Origin: Clostridia bacterium
GTDB lineage: Bacteria > Bacillota > Clostridia > Monoglobales > Monoglobaceae
Direction of reading: 5' to 3'
DNA: 64,000 bases
Assembly (NCBI GenBank): GCA_017409575.1
Contig: JAFQSM010000019.1
Location: 1-64,000, forward strand
Within the stretch, counting starts at the first letter, position 1. Every line of letters starts with the position of its first letter. The translations under genes and the position numbers were made by a program. Below the pieces are notes generated by a model. The model made no database searches and had not been told where the DNA came from. It worked only from the letters and a program-made list of their open reading frames with translations. This document shows positions 34,600 through 45,395 of the stretch, piece after piece.

Positions 34600-34734
34600 A
34601 AAAGTCCCCTCCTTTTTGTCAGAAAAACATTTGCAAACCGTTTGTTTTTCAGCCTGCAAAATATAAAACAATAGCACCAGAGACCCCGGTGCTTTTTAAA
34701 ATCAAAAAAATTTACCAAATTTCGCAAAAATTCA

Positions 34735-34763
34735 TTGACAAAGCACACAAGCTATGATATAAT
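34735..34763 (+). promoter_or_regulatory. Promoter of rpoB-rpoC with long leader
   Basis: TTGACA (34735-34740) and TATAAT (34758-34763) have 17-base spacing. The transcript would begin near 34770, leaving about 240 bases of AT-rich leader before rpoB. I see no gene and no clear riboswitch in 34600-35012. Confidence 0.88.
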
Positions 34764-35012
34764 GGCTATCTATTATAGTGCGTCTTTTTGCGAATTTTCA
34801 AATTTCACCCATATTTTTACTGTTATTTTAACGTATTTTCAGTATAGCACAAGCTTTACTAAAATGCAATAGCTGATTTAAAAATTTTTGTGAAACTTTT
34901 TCAAAAAAAGCAAAAGAAACCACTATATATTGTGCTGTTCTAATTAAATTATATACTAATTTTGGTCGTCTTTCGGTATGACCACAAATATTACGAAGAG
35001 GTGATTTGTTTT

Positions 35013-38000
35013 ATGGTACATCCGGTGAAACTTGGCAGAAACACTCGTATGAGCTATGGCAAGATAAGAGAAGTTATTGATATGCCCAATCTTATCGAAA
35101 TCCAGAAAAACTCGTATGACTGGTTTCTCAGCGAAGGACTTAAAGAAGTCTTCCACGATGTGTCACCTATTACGGATTATGCAGGAAATCTAATCTTGGA
35201 GTTTATTGACTACAGAATAGATATGAATCCGAAATACGACATCGAAGAATGCAAGGAAAGAGATGCGACGTACGCAGCCCCCTTGCGTGTAAAGGTAAGA
35301 CTTATCAACAAAGAAACCGGCGAGGTTAAAGAACAGGAAATCTTTATGGGCGATTTTCCGATTATGACACCGTCGGGCACCTTTATCATAAACGGAGCAG
35401 AACGTGTTATCGTCAGCCAGCTTGTGCGTGCACCATCGGTGTACTTTGACGACAAGTTTGACAAAATCGGTAAAAAGCTGTTTTCGTCTCAGGTTATCCC
35501 CAACCGTGGTGCATGGCTTGAATACGAGACCGACAGCAACGATTTGTTCCATGTAAAAATCGACAAAATGAGAAAGACCCCCATTACGGTTCTTATCCGT
35601 GCTCTTGGCTTTGGCACAGATGCCGAAATCATCGACCTCTTTGGTGAGGACGAGCGTATCCTTCGCACTATGGAAAAGGATACAACCAAGACATACGAAG
35701 AGGGTCTGCTGGAGATATACAGAAAACTCCGTCCGGGCGAGCCTCCCACAATCGAGAGCGCGCGTTCGCTGATTACAAATCTGTTCTTTGACCCCAAACG
35801 CTATGATTTGGCAAGAGTCGGCAGATACAAGTTCAACAAAAAGCTTGCTCTTGAGGGCAGAATTGTCGGCTTTACAGCTGCCGAAAATCTGGTTGATCAG
35901 GAAACAGGCGAACTTATAGTTTCGGCAGGCGAAAAGATAACAAAAGAGATGGCAAAAGCTTTGGAAAAGGCTGGCATCAGCTCGGTTACACTTCAGCTTG
36001 ACGAAGGCAAGACCACAAAAGTTCTTTCAAACGGAATGGTTGAGCTTGCTGATTTGGTTGATTACAACCCCCGTGATTATGAAATAAACGAAAAAGTCCG
36101 TTACTCAATCCTTAAAGAAATTATGGAAGAGTACCCGGATATGAACTCTGACGAGTTCAAAAAAGCTCTCACCGAGCGTCGTGACGAGCTTATTCCACGC
36201 CATATCGTTGTTGACGATATCATTGCATCGATTTCGTATATCGGCAACCTGGCAGCAGGCGTTGGCTCGGTTGACGACATCGACCATCTTGGAAACCGCC
36301 GCTTAAGAAGCGTTGGCGAGCTACTTCAGAACCAGTTCCGTATCGGTCTTTCAAGAATGGAAAGAGTTGTCCGTGAAAGAATGTCCACTCAGGACCTTGA
36401 CGCGATAACACCGCAGACTCTTATTAACATCAGACCTGTGACATCTGCTGTCAAAGAATTCTTTGGCTCATCGCAGCTTTCACAGTTTATGGACCAGATA
36501 AATCCCCTTGGCGAGCTTACTCACAAGAGAAGACTTTCGGCACTTGGTCCCGGCGGTCTTTCAAGAGAAAGAGCCGGATTTGAAGTGCGTGACGTTCACC
36601 ACTCTCACTATGGTCGTATGTGTCCTATCGAGACTCCTGAAGGTCCCAACATCGGTCTTATCAACTCGCTTTCGGGCTTTGCAAAGGTAAACGAATACGG
36701 CTTTATCGAGGCTCCTTACAGAAAGGTTGACAAAGAGACAGGCTGTGTTACAGACGAAGTTGAATATATGACAGCTGATACCGAAGACGGATTTTACATC
36801 GCTCAGGCAAACGAGCCTATCGGCGAAGACGGAAAGTTCGTCCCGAAGAAAGTTGTTACAAGATACAGAGACGAATTCCTCGAAGTTTCGGCAGAGCCGG
36901 GCAAGTGCCGTGTTGACTACATGGACGTATCGCCAAGACAGGTTACTTCAATTGCTACAGCAATGATACCCTTCCTTGAAAACGACGATGCTAACCGTGC
37001 ACTCATGGGCTCAAACATGCAGCGTCAGGCTGTTCCGCTTCTTCTCCCCGAGTCACCGATTATCGGTACCGGTATGGAATACAAAGCGGCAAAAGACTCA
37101 GGCGTTTGTATCCTTGCAAAACGCAGCGGTACTGTTTCAAAGGTTTCGGCTTGTCAGATAGAGATTAAGACTGACGAGGGTGAAACAGACAGTTACAAGC
37201 TTATCAAGTTTACCCGTTCGAACCAGGGTATGTGTATAAACCAAAGACCTATTGTTGTTGAGGGCGAAAGAGTGGAAGCAGGCGATATCATCGCTGACGG
37301 ACCTTCGACCAAAAACGGTGAGATTGGTCTTGGCCGCAACATCCTTATTGGTTTTATGACCTGGGAAGGTTACAACTACGAGGACGCTATGCTTATAAAC
37401 GAGCGTCTTGTAAAAGAAGATATACTCACATCTATTCATATTGAAGAATACGAAATCGAGGCTCGCGACACCAAACTGGGCCCCGAAGAAATCACACGCG
37501 ACATCCCCAATGTTGGCGAAGATGCACTCAAAGACCTTGACGAACGCGGTATCATCCGCATCGGTGCCGAGGTTGAAAGCGGTGACATTCTTGTCGGCAA
37601 GGTTACACCCAAGGGCGAAACCGAGCTTTCGGCAGAAGAAAGACTTCTTCGTGCAATCTTTGGTGAAAAAGCGCGTGAGGTCCGCGATACATCACTCCGC
37701 GTTCCTCATGGCGAATATGGTATCATAGTGGATGTCAAAGTCTTCACCCGTGAAAACAGCGACGAGCTGCCCCCGGGCGTAAGCCAGATTGTCCGTTGCT
37801 ATATCGCTCAGAAGAGAAAGATTTCTGTCGGCGATAAGATGGCGGGCCGTCACGGTAACAAGGGTGTTATTTCAAGAATTCTTCCCGAAGAGGATATGCC
37901 GTTCCTTCCGGATGGTACTCCGCTTCAGATAGTTCTTAACCCCCTGGGCGTTCCTTCGCGTATGAACATCGGTCAGGTACTTGAGGTGCATCTTGGCTAT

Positions 38001-38756
38001 GCGGCAAAGGCTCTTGGCTGGAAGGTTGCAACACCGGTATTTGACGGTGCAAACGAAGATGATATTATGGACGCTTTGGAACAGGCAGGCTACGAACGCG
38101 ACGGCAAGACCGTACTTTATGACGGCCGTACCGGTGAGGCATTTGACAATCGTGTTACGGTTGGTTACATGCACATGCTTAAGCTTGCTCACTTGGTTGA
38201 TGACAAAATCCATGCCCGCTCGACAGGTCCTTATTCACTGGTTACTCAGCAGCCCCTTGGTGGTAAAGCGCAGTTCGGTGGTCAGAGATTTGGTGAAATG
38301 GAAGTTTGGGCACTTGAGGCATACGGCGCTGCATATACTCTTCAGGAAATCCTTACGGTTAAGTCTGATGATGTGGTAGGTCGTGTTAAAACATACGAAG
38401 CTATTGTCAAAGGCGAAAACATTCCGAAGCCGGGCGTTCCCGAATCGTTCAAGGTTCTTATCAAAGAACTTCAGAGCCTTGCTCTTGATGTCAAAGTTCT
38501 GGACGAAAACGGCGAGGAAGTTATCCTTAAAGAAAGCATTGACGATGACGAACCGTCAGATCTCTCGGTAAGCATCGACAAGGCAGAGGATGCTCCGGAT
38601 ACTCAGTACGAGGAGCAGGTGTCATCTGATGAGGACCTCATTGACAGCGAGTTGTTCTATGACTTTGAGGACACAACTTTGGAAAATGCCGAAGACGATG
38701 ATTATGACTTTGTTTCTGACGAAGATTTGGACGACATCGACGAGGATGAACTTTAA
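35013..38756 (+). CDS. rpoB: RNA polymerase beta subunit
   Basis: A 1247-residue catalytic subunit. The rifampicin region reads [31 protein letters not shown], the wild-type susceptible form at the usual positions. Further markers are [33 protein letters not shown] and [21 protein letters not shown] 35013 follows GAGGTGAT. The last 75 residues form an unusual, very acidic tail rich in Asp and Glu. The usual rplJ-rplL genes are not upstream; instead rsmA is divergent. Confidence 0.98.
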   Translation: MVHPVKLGRNTRMSYGKIREVIDMPNLIEIQKNSYDWFLSEGLKEVFHDVSPITDYAGNLILEFIDYRIDMNPKYDIEECKERDATYAAPLRVKVRLINKETGEVKEQEIFMGDFPIMTPSGTFIINGAERVIVSQLVRAPSVYFDDKFDKIGKKLFSSQVIPNRGAWLEYETDSNDLFHVKIDKMRKTPITVLIRALGFGTDAEIIDLFGEDERILRTMEKDTTKTYEEGLLEIYRKLRPGEPPTIESARSLITNLFFDPKRYDLARVGRYKFNKKLALEGRIVGFTAAENLVDQETGELIVSAGEKITKEMAKALEKAGISSVTLQLDEGKTTKVLSNGMVELADLVDYNPRDYEINEKVRYSILKEIMEEYPDMNSDEFKKALTERRDELIPRHIVVDDIIASISYIGNLAAGVGSVDDIDHLGNRRLRSVGELLQNQFRIGLSRMERVVRERMSTQDLDAITPQTLINIRPVTSAVKEFFGSSQLSQFMDQINPLGELTHKRRLSALGPGGLSRERAGFEVRDVHHSHYGRMCPIETPEGPNIGLINSLSGFAKVNEYGFIEAPYRKVDKETGCVTDEVEYMTADTEDGFYIAQANEPIGEDGKFVPKKVVTRYRDEFLEVSAEPGKCRVDYMDVSPRQVTSIATAMIPFLENDDANRALMGSNMQRQAVPLLLPESPIIGTGMEYKAAKDSGVCILAKRSGTVSKVSACQIEIKTDEGETDSYKLIKFTRSNQGMCINQRPIVVEGERVEAGDIIADGPSTKNGEIGLGRNILIGFMTWEGYNYEDAMLINERLVKEDILTSIHIEEYEIEARDTKLGPEEITRDIPNVGEDALKDLDERGIIRIGAEVESGDILVGKVTPKGETELSAEERLLRAIFGEKAREVRDTSLRVPHGEYGIIVDVKVFTRENSDELPPGVSQIVRCYIAQKRKISVGDKMAGRHGNKGVISRILPEEDMPFLPDGTPLQIVLNPLGVPSRMNIGQVLEVHLGYAAKALGWKVATPVFDGANEDDIMDALEQAGYERDGKTVLYDGRTGEAFDNRVTVGYMHMLKLAHLVDDKIHARSTGPYSLVTQQPLGGKAQFGGQRFGEMEVWALEAYGAAYTLQEILTVKSDDVVGRVKTYEAIVKGENIPKPGVPESFKVLIKELQSLALDVKVLDENGEEVILKESIDDDEPSDLSVSIDKAEDAPDTQYEEQVSSDEDLIDSELFYDFEDTTLENAEDDDYDFVSDEDLDDIDEDEL

Positions 38757-38868
38757 AGTCAGACACAAACAGATGCTTATGTCTTAAAAGATTTCCGTTT
38801 TTTGACGCTCATAACAAAAACGGAGTGCTGATTTAACTTTGTGAGCAGAAAGTCGAGTGATAAGCTAT

Positions 38869-41800
38869 ATGAGTGAATATCAGAATTTCGATGCTATACA
38901 AATCGGACTTGCTTCGCCCGAAAAGATAAGAGAATGGTCTCATGGCGAGGTTAAAAAGCCCGAAACTATAAACTATCGTACATTAAAACCCGAAAAAGAC
39001 GGTTTGTTCTGCGAAAAAATCTTTGGTCCTCAAAAGGACTGGGAATGTCATTGCGGAAAGTACAAAAGAGTTCGTTACAAGGGCGTTATCTGTGATCGTT
39101 GCGGCGTTGAAGTTACACGCGCAAAGGTCCGCCGCGAAAGAATGGGACACATCGAACTTGCAGTTCCGGTGTCACATATCTGGTACTTTAAAGGAATTCC
39201 CAGCCGTATGGGACTTATACTTGATATGTCTCCCCGTCTTCTCGAAAAGGTTTTGTACTTCGCAGCATATGTAGTAATTGACCCGGGAAAGACCGGACTT
39301 ATGAAAAACCAGATCCTCAGCGAGCGAGAATACCGCGAGGAATGCGAAAAGTACGGAAGCGAAGCCTTTCGCGCAGGAATGGGTGCAGAAGCTGTTCTTG
39401 AAATGCTGAAAGAAATTGACCTTGACGCACTTTATGAAGAGCTGAAGAGCGACCTTGACGGTGCAAAGGGGCAGAAGAAAATCCGTACAGTAAGACGTCT
39501 TGAGGTTGTTGAGTCGTTCCGTCAGTCAGGCAACAAGCCCGAGTGGATGATTATGCCGGTGCTTCCGGTTATCCCTCCCGAAATCAGACCGATGGTACAG
39601 CTTGACGGTGGCAGATTTGCAACATCTGACCTCAATGACCTTTACAGAAGAGTTATAAACAGAAACAACAGACTCAAGAGACTTCTTGACCTCGGTGCTC
39701 CCGAGATTATCGTAAGAAACGAAAAGAGAATGCTCCAGGAAGCTGTTGATGCGCTTATTGACAACGGCAGACGCGGCAGACCCGTTACAGGTCCCGGAAA
39801 CCGCCCACTCAAGTCCCTTTCGGATATGCTTAAGGGTAAGCAGGGCCGCTTCCGTCAGAACCTTTTGGGTAAGCGTGTTGACTACTCGGGCCGTTCGGTT
39901 ATCGTTGTAGGCCCCGAACTCAAGATTTATCAGTGCGGTCTTCCCAAAAAGATGGCTCTCGAGCTCTTCAAACCGTTCGTAATGAAAAAATTGGTAAACG
40001 ATGGCCTGGCACACAACATCAAGTCTGCAAAGCGTATGGTAGAGCGTGTTCGCCCCGAGGTTTGGGATGTGCTTGAAAGCATAATTTCCGAGCATCCGGT
40101 GCTTTTAAACCGTGCCCCTACACTTCACAGACTGGGTATTCAGGCATTTGAGCCTGTATTGGTTGAGGGCAAGGCTCTCAAACTCCATCCGCTTGTATGT
40201 ACAGCGTTCAACGCTGACTTTGATGGTGACCAGATGGCTGTGCATCTTCCCCTTTCGGCAGAAGCACAAGCAGAGGCAAGATTCCTTATGCTTTCAGCAA
40301 ACAACCTGCTCAAGCCTCAGGATGGCAACCCTGTTACTGTACCTACACAGGATATGGTACTTGGCAGTTACTACCTGACAATCCAGATTGATGATGAATT
40401 TGGTGCAGGCAAGGTGTTTACATCCGAAGATGAGGCAATCCTTGCTTATGAAAACAAGGTTGTCGGACTTCACGCCCCAATCAAGGTTCGCGTAACACGC
40501 GAAATTGACAGCGAGAAAGTTACAGGAATAATCGATGCAACAGTCGGAAGACTTATCTTCAACGAAAAAATCCCGCAGGATTTGGGATTTGTTGACAGAA
40601 GCCTCCCCGAAAACAAGCTTGCGCTTGAGGTTGCGTTCCGTGTTGACAAGAAAAAGCTTGGTCAGATAATTGACAAGAGCATCAAAATCCACGGAATTAC
40701 CGAGACAGCAACACTTCTTGATGATGTAAAGGCTATGGGCTTTAAATATTCGACTCGCGGTGCGATTACAGTCGGCGTTGCCGATATCGAAATCCCTGAG
40801 GAGAAGAAGGCTCTTCTTAAAGAAGCAGAAGAAGAAATCGAAAAGGTTACAAAGAAGTATCTCCGTGGTCTTCTGACAGACGAAGAAAGATACGAAAAGG
40901 TTATCGCAATCTGGTCCGAGACCTCCAACAAGGTTACAGATGCTCTTATGAAAAACCTTGACGAGCTCAACCCGATATTTATGATGGCAAACTCTGGTGC
41001 CCGTGGTAGCGTAAACCAGATTCGTCAGCTTGGCGCTATGCGTGGTCTTATGGCAGATACATCGGGCCGTACAATCGAAATCCCGATCAAAGCTAACTTC
41101 CGTGAAGGTCTTACAGTTCTGGAATACTTTATTTCAACTCACGGTGCGCGTAAAGGTCTTACCGATACAGCGCTTCGTACAGCCGACTCGGGTTACCTTA
41201 CCCGTCGTCTTGTTGACGTTTCGCAGGAAGTTATCATCCGCGAGGACGATTGCGGTACAGATGATGGTATTCTTGCAATCGACATCAAGGACGGCAACGA
41301 AGTTATCGAAAAACTTAAGGACAGACTTGTGGGCAGAACTGCATGTGAAAATGTTGTAACTGCTGACGGCGAAGTTCTTTGCGAAAAAGGCGAAATGATT
41401 TCAAACGCTGTTGCAGACAAGATTGTTGCAGCAGGTATCGAAAGCGTAAAAATCCGCTCGGTACTCAAGTGTCGCTCCAAGGTTGGTGTTTGTGCTAAGT
41501 GTTATGGACACAACCTTGCAAACGGCGAAGCTGTTAACATCGGTGAAGCCGTTGGTATTATCGCAGCACAGTCAATCGGCGAGCCCGGTACACAGCTTAC
41601 AATGCGTACTTTTCATGCCGGCGGTGTTGCTGGTGACGATATCACTCAGGGTCTCCCCCGTGTTGAAGAACTTTTTGAAGCAAGAAAGCCAAAGGGTCTT
41701 GCAATTATTGGCGAAATCGGCGGTCGCGTGAAGATAAGCGAAAACAAGAAAAAGCGCGAAATTACCATTCTTGATGACGAGAACGGAAATTCAGCAACCT

Positions 41801-42390
41801 ATCTTATCCCTTACGGCTCGCGTATCAAAGTTCGTGAGGACCAGGTTATCTCAGCCGGTGACGAGCTTACCGAAGGTTCGGTTAATCCGCACGATATCCT
41901 TGCAATTAAGGGTTACACAGCTGTTCAGGATTATCTTATCCAGGAAGTTCAGCGAGTATATCGTTTGCAGGGCGTTGATATCAACGACAAGCATATCGAG
42001 GTTATCGTAAGACAGATGATGAACAAGGTAAAGGTAGAGGACGCAGGCGATACAGATTTCCTTACAGGCTCGCTTGTTGAAAGATACGAGCTTGAAAGAG
42101 TAAATAACCGTATGCGCGAAGAGGGCAAAGCCGAGGCAGTACATTCCGAGGTTCTTATGGGTATCACCAAGGCAGCTCTTGCGACCGATTCGTTCCTCTC
42201 TGCGGCATCATTCCAGGAAACAACCAGAGTTCTTACCGATGCTGCTATCAAGGGCAAAATTGATCCGCTTCTTGGTCTTAAGGAAAATGTTATCATCGGT
42301 AAACTTGTTCCCGCAGGTACAGGTGTTCCGTCTTACAACGATATTGATGTTGTACCGACCGATTTTACAGATGACATAATATTTAGCTAA
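38869..42390 (+). CDS. rpoC: RNA polymerase beta' subunit
   Basis: A 1173-residue subunit. The N-terminal zinc site is [20 protein letters not shown]; the catalytic Mg loop is [12 protein letters not shown]; the second zinc site uses [43 protein letters not shown] and the C-terminal anchor are normal. ATG 38869 lies seven bases after GAGTGAT; the GTG at 38857 is less likely. It follows rpoB by 112 bases. The usual rpsL-rpsG-fusA cluster does not follow; a terminator does. Confidence 0.98.
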   Translation: MSEYQNFDAIQIGLASPEKIREWSHGEVKKPETINYRTLKPEKDGLFCEKIFGPQKDWECHCGKYKRVRYKGVICDRCGVEVTRAKVRRERMGHIELAVPVSHIWYFKGIPSRMGLILDMSPRLLEKVLYFAAYVVIDPGKTGLMKNQILSEREYREECEKYGSEAFRAGMGAEAVLEMLKEIDLDALYEELKSDLDGAKGQKKIRTVRRLEVVESFRQSGNKPEWMIMPVLPVIPPEIRPMVQLDGGRFATSDLNDLYRRVINRNNRLKRLLDLGAPEIIVRNEKRMLQEAVDALIDNGRRGRPVTGPGNRPLKSLSDMLKGKQGRFRQNLLGKRVDYSGRSVIVVGPELKIYQCGLPKKMALELFKPFVMKKLVNDGLAHNIKSAKRMVERVRPEVWDVLESIISEHPVLLNRAPTLHRLGIQAFEPVLVEGKALKLHPLVCTAFNADFDGDQMAVHLPLSAEAQAEARFLMLSANNLLKPQDGNPVTVPTQDMVLGSYYLTIQIDDEFGAGKVFTSEDEAILAYENKVVGLHAPIKVRVTREIDSEKVTGIIDATVGRLIFNEKIPQDLGFVDRSLPENKLALEVAFRVDKKKLGQIIDKSIKIHGITETATLLDDVKAMGFKYSTRGAITVGVADIEIPEEKKALLKEAEEEIEKVTKKYLRGLLTDEERYEKVIAIWSETSNKVTDALMKNLDELNPIFMMANSGARGSVNQIRQLGAMRGLMADTSGRTIEIPIKANFREGLTVLEYFISTHGARKGLTDTALRTADSGYLTRRLVDVSQEVIIREDDCGTDDGILAIDIKDGNEVIEKLKDRLVGRTACENVVTADGEVLCEKGEMISNAVADKIVAAGIESVKIRSVLKCRSKVGVCAKCYGHNLANGEAVNIGEAVGIIAAQSIGEPGTQLTMRTFHAGGVAGDDITQGLPRVEELFEARKPKGLAIIGEIGGRVKISENKKKREITILDDENGNSATYLIPYGSRIKVREDQVISAGDELTEGSVNPHDILAIKGYTAVQDYLIQEVQRVYRLQGVDINDKHIEVIVRQMMNKVKVEDAGDTDFLTGSLVERYELERVNNRMREEGKAEAVHSEVLMGITKAALATDSFLSAASFQETTRVLTDAAIKGKIDPLLGLKENVIIGKLVPAGTGVPSYNDIDVVPTDFTDDIIFS

Positions 42391-42405
42391 GAATAAAAAG
42401 ATTTA

Positions 42406-42439
42406 AAAAATAGGAAAGCTGAAATGCTTTCCTATTTTT
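42406..42439 (+). terminator. Terminator of rpoBC
   Basis: AAAATAGGAAAGC pairs with GCTTTCCTATTTT around TGAAAT, ending in a T run. Confidence 0.9.
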
Positions 42440-42519
42440 GTGTGCAAAATCTTTTAATATTATCTTAATAGGCGGGCTCCGCCCCCTATGACCCCCGTAG
42501 CCGCCGCTCAAAGGCTTGA

Positions 42520-42663
42520 CAGATGTAAATGCTCAAATTTTCTCATTACGCCAACGCTCGGATACTCAATATATATTGAGTGCCTTCGCTAAAAACGGCG
42601 GATGAAAAAGGGAACTGATATCCGCCGTTTTTTGGCTTATTCAAAAATTTTTGCAAACATCTG
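42520..42663 (+). repeat. Structured repeat, copy 2
   Basis: The outer helix is CAGATGT…ACATCTG with AAATTTT/AAATTTT. Then come CGCTCGGATA, hairpin 1 (CTCAAT/ATTGAG), TTCGCTAAA, and hairpin 2 (AACGGCGGAT/ATCCGCCGTT). Linkers match copy 1 at 15122 while the stems differ and still pair. Downstream are CCGCC…GGCGG and AAAGACC/GGGTCTTT hairpins (42668-42716); the CGCCTTTTCTATGGCG one is also found, inverted, at 15326-15342 near copy 1. Confidence 0.7.
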
Positions 42664-42758
42664 CTATCCGCCTTTTCTATGGCGGAATTTAAAGACCTTC
42701 AAAGCGGGTCTTTTTAAAATTCACCTTATTTATAACGATTGGAGATTGTTTGTGAGGA

Positions 42759-42868
42759 TTTTGTGAAATAACAGAAAAATGCCTTGCAATCAATTTCATC
42801 TGCAGGCAAGGCATTTTAGCGAGGCAAACAATGGGTTTGTTTATCCGAGCGTTCGTTATTTCTCAAAA
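42759..42868 (-). repeat. Structured repeat, copy 3 (minus strand)
   Basis: Read on the minus strand: outer helix TTTTG-AG-AAATAAC / GTTATTT-CA-CAAAA, linker CGCTCGGATA, hairpin 1 (AACAAAC/GTTTG), CCTCGCTAAA, then hairpin 2 (AAATGCCTTGC/GCAAGGCATTT) with inner CTGCAGATGAAATTGATT, very like copy 1. It faces copy 2. The rest of 42390-42960 codes for nothing I can support; 42906-42958 is G-rich with a GGGTCT/AGACCC hairpin. Confidence 0.7.
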
Positions 42869-42960
42869 GACAAGCAATTACAAGCTCCTGAGTTATAAAT
42901 CGGTGCGGCAGGGGGGGGTGCCGGGGGTCTTGCTGCAGAGACCCACGGTAAAAATAATAC

Positions 42961-42989
42961 TTGTAATTTAATTTAAATGGTGATATAAT
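42961..42989 (+). promoter_or_regulatory. Promoter of candidate small RNA, copy B
   Basis: TTGTAA and TATAAT 17 bases apart, the same hexamers and spacing as at 15367-15395. Confidence 0.8.
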
Positions 42990-42994
42990 AACGT

Positions 42995-43150
42995 TGCGAG
43001 ACAATTTAATAGTTATCCACTTAAGGGGTGTTTTGTGTTTTGGTAAAAATGCAGGCTCGCTTTTTCGCATCCCTTTTTGTGGAAAGAAAATTGCCTCGCA
43101 AACAAGAGACTTGCATTTTTCGGTGCATGGCTTGCCATGCACTTTTTTAT
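42995..43150 (+). ncRNA. Candidate structured small RNA, copy B
   Basis: The closing helix pairs TTGCGAG-A-CAATTT (42995-) with AAATTG-C-CTCGCAA (to 43101). The second helix is CCAC..AAGGG / CCCTT..GTGG. The tip holds the conserved GGTAAAAATGCA, GGCTCGC and TTTTTCGCAT. After a GAGAC…GCATTTTTC linker comes a terminator hairpin GTGCATGGC/GCCATGCAC with T run. Compared with copy A, helices changed on both sides while the tip stayed. No gene follows, so it is a stand-alone RNA. It is not an obvious 6S RNA, since no large central bubble is seen. Confidence 0.72.
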
Positions 43151-43192
43151 GTTGAGTGTATGGCAGATATAAAAGTTGTTGCGACACAGGCG

Positions 43193-43220
43193 AAAAGGTT
43201 CCGCCAATACGGAACCTTTT
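43193..43220 (-). terminator. Terminator of tspO
   Basis: AAAAGGTTCCG pairs with CGGAACCTTTT around CCAATA, just past the tspO stop codon. Confidence 0.8.
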
Positions 43221-43226
43221 CACTTT

Positions 43227-43697
43227 TTAATTCAAAAGATAAATCGCATAATTGAGATACCCTGCAAAAGTTACCCACAAAAGATAGGGGAGGAGCAAAA
43301 TCCCAGCGCTGCGGCGGATTTGCCAAAACAGAATAATTGTCAAAACAATAAGTGCCCAAAGCAACACAAGCCACAAAAAAGCAAACAGATATGCTTCAAG
43401 ATTAAAGAAAATAATTGACCAGAAGAAGTTGACCGCAAGCTGAATGGCATATACTGTGAGAGCCCGGCTCTTTTGGTCTTGTGGGGCGTTGGAGGTATAA
43501 ACAAGGTAGGATGCAATGCCCATAAGTACAAAAAGAATACTCCACACAACCGGGAACAACCATGAGGGCGGCGAAAGCGGCGGCTTTGTTATAAGAGCAA
43601 AGCTTTGCATACTGCCCATTGTCAAAATTGCAGACAATCCACCCACCAAAAGCGGAACCGCAATGTTCCAAATCAGCGCTTTCCAATTTGTTTTCAT
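43227..43697 (-). CDS. tspO: TspO/MBR family protein
   Basis: A 156-residue membrane protein with five helices and the family patterns KPPLSPPSWLFPVVWSILFVLMG, AIQLAVNFFWSIIFFNLEAY and LPYLLWVTFAGYLNYAIYLLN. TspO proteins bind porphyrins and cholesterol-like ligands and act in stress and tetrapyrrole handling. GGTGG precedes the ATG. It stands alone with a terminator. Confidence 0.93.
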   Translation of the reverse strand: MKTNWKALIWNIAVPLLVGGLSAILTMGSMQSFALITKPPLSPPSWLFPVVWSILFVLMGIASYLVYTSNAPQDQKSRALTVYAIQLAVNFFWSIIFFNLEAYLFAFLWLVLLWALIVLTIILFWQIRRSAGILLLPYLLWVTFAGYLNYAIYLLN

Positions 43698-43775
43698 AAA
43701 AATCCACCTTTCAAAAATAAAATGTTTTTAACTTAATGTATGTCAAAAAACTTTATTTATGAAAAAATGGCAACA

Positions 43776-43804
43776 AAAAACCCTTGCTGAACTTAGCAAG
43801 GGTC
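43776..43804 (-). terminator. Terminator of rnpB
   Basis: On the minus strand ACCCTTGCT pairs with AGCAAGGGT and runs into TTTTTT, about 10 bases past the end of RNase P RNA. Confidence 0.88.
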
Positions 43805-43812
43805 AATTTTTT

Positions 43813-44163
43813 ACACTGCGGCGAATCTGTAAGCCGAGTTCTGTCATTTAAGACGGTCATCTATCTAAGCCGCACATCACTGTACGGTTTAAGCCACCTT
43901 CTCGAAAGATGTCGGGCAAACTTAGCCTTTCTGTCAGGTGTTGCTCCAAGTGGGGTTTACAGCGCTGTTCCGTCGCCGGACAGCGGGTGAGCTCTTACCT
44001 CGCCTTTCCATCCTTACCGGCAAAATGCCGGCGGTATATTTCTGTTGCACTTTCCCGGGAGTTGCCTCCGCAAGGTGTTACCTTGCACTCTGCCCTGGGG
44101 AGCTCGGACTTTCCTCATGCACAGGATTACTCCTTGTGCCCGCGACCGTCCAATCCACCGCGT
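43813..44163 (-). ncRNA. rnpB: RNase P RNA (type A)
   Basis: Minus strand. The 5' end GGTGGATTGGACGGTCGC leads to the conserved CATGAGGAAAGTCCGAGCT core, AGAGTGCAAGGTAACACC, then GGTAAGAGCTCACCC, GGCTTAGATAGATGACC, and the 3' core ACAGAACTCGGCTTACAG. Such order and helices fit type A, as in Clostridia, rather than the Bacillus type B. Ends are estimated within a few bases from GCGG/CCGC pairing. It lies 22 bases downstream of serA. Confidence 0.95.
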
Positions 44164-44184
44164 AAAAATTTTAAAAAGCTTTTG

Positions 44185-45348
44185 TTAGTTGTAAAGAGAA
44201 ACCTTGATTACGCCGTCAACAGCTCGCAGTTCATCCAGCAACTTGCTGTCAATGGATGAATGTGTGTCAATCATTGTGTAGGCATAATCGCCGCGGCTTT
44301 TATTAACCATATTCTCGATATTGATATTATCGTTGGTGAACACTGCCGAAATCTGCGAAAGCATCGACGGGATGTTCTTGTGAGCAATGGTCACACGCGT
44401 GCCCGATACCTTGCCCATATCACAATTGGGGAAGTTGACCGAGTTGGTGATGTTTCCGTTCTCCAAAAAGTCCTTAAGCTCCTTTGCTGCCATAACAGCA
44501 CAGTTGTCTTCACTTTCGGGGGTTGATGCGCCAAGATGCGGCATAACAATCACACGGTCGGACTTCAAAAGCTCTTCGGTTGCGAAGTCGGTGATATATT
44601 CTGCGACTGTTCCGTCTTCAAGTGCTTTGAGGACAGAATCAACATCAACAAGCTCTGCACGCGAGAAGTTGAGGATTCGTACGCCCTTTTTCACTTTGCG
44701 GAACAGGTCCTGATTGAACATGCCGGTTGTATCCTTGGTTGCCGGCACATGAATCGAAATGTAATCACTTTTTGCAAGCAAAGTGTCAATATCGTTTGCG
44801 TGCTCTGCTGCACGGGTAACCTTCCACGCTGCATCAACCGAAAGATACGGGTCATAACCGATAACATTCATTCCAAGGGCGTGAGCCGCATTGGCAACTC
44901 TGACACCGATGGCGCCAAGACCAATGATGCCAAGGGTTTTGCCCTGAATTTCGGGGCCTGCGAACGAAGATTTGCCTTTTTCAACCAGCTTCGAAACATT
45001 TTCGCCCTCACCAATTAATGTCTTTGCCCAGGCGATACCCTGAACAACCTTTCTTGAAGCAAGGAAAAGGCTTGCAATAACAAGCTCTTTAACGGCATTG
45101 GCATTTGCACCTGGAGTATTGAAAACTACGATACCCTTTTCACTGCACTTGTCGAGGGGGATGTTATTTACACCTGCACCTGCGCGTGCGATTGCCAAAA
45201 GACTTTCGGGAAGCTCCATCTCGAGCATATTAAAGCTGCGCAGGATGATGCCGTCGGGATTTTCAACTTCATTGCCGTATGTATATTTGTCATCAAATAC
45301 ATCAAGTCCGATTTTTGCAATTTTGTTTAGTGTCTGAACTTTATACAT
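44185..45348 (-). CDS. serA: D-3-phosphoglycerate dehydrogenase
   Basis: A 387-residue NAD enzyme opening serine synthesis. NAD site: TLGIIGLGAIGVRVANAAHALG. Catalytic residues: the Arg in LNFSRAELVDVD, the Glu in TDFATEELL and the His in VIMPHLGASTPES. The C-terminal ACT domain (about 315-387) suggests serine feedback. This is the short form without the large intervening domain. AAGGAG lies before the ATG. serC is 47 bases upstream on the same strand. Confidence 0.94.
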   Translation of the reverse strand: MYKVQTLNKIAKIGLDVFDDKYTYGNEVENPDGIILRSFNMLEMELPESLLAIARAGAGVNNIPLDKCSEKGIVVFNTPGANANAVKELVIASLFLASRKVVQGIAWAKTLIGEGENVSKLVEKGKSSFAGPEIQGKTLGIIGLGAIGVRVANAAHALGMNVIGYDPYLSVDAAWKVTRAAEHANDIDTLLAKSDYISIHVPATKDTTGMFNQDLFRKVKKGVRILNFSRAELVDVDSVLKALEDGTVAEYITDFATEELLKSDRVIVMPHLGASTPESEDNCAVMAAKELKDFLENGNITNSVNFPNCDMGKVSGTRVTIAHKNIPSMLSQISAVFTNDNINIENMVNKSRGDYAYTMIDTHSSIDSKLLDELRAVDGVIKVSLYN

Positions 45349-45395
45349 TTAAAATCGCTCCTTTTAGGAAATTATTTAAAGCAGTTTGAGCCAGA

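Noticed and set aside
42816..43223. Reading frames over the repeat and RNA region near 43 kb
   Set aside because: They cross the structured repeat, the RNA and terminators, and show no family pattern.
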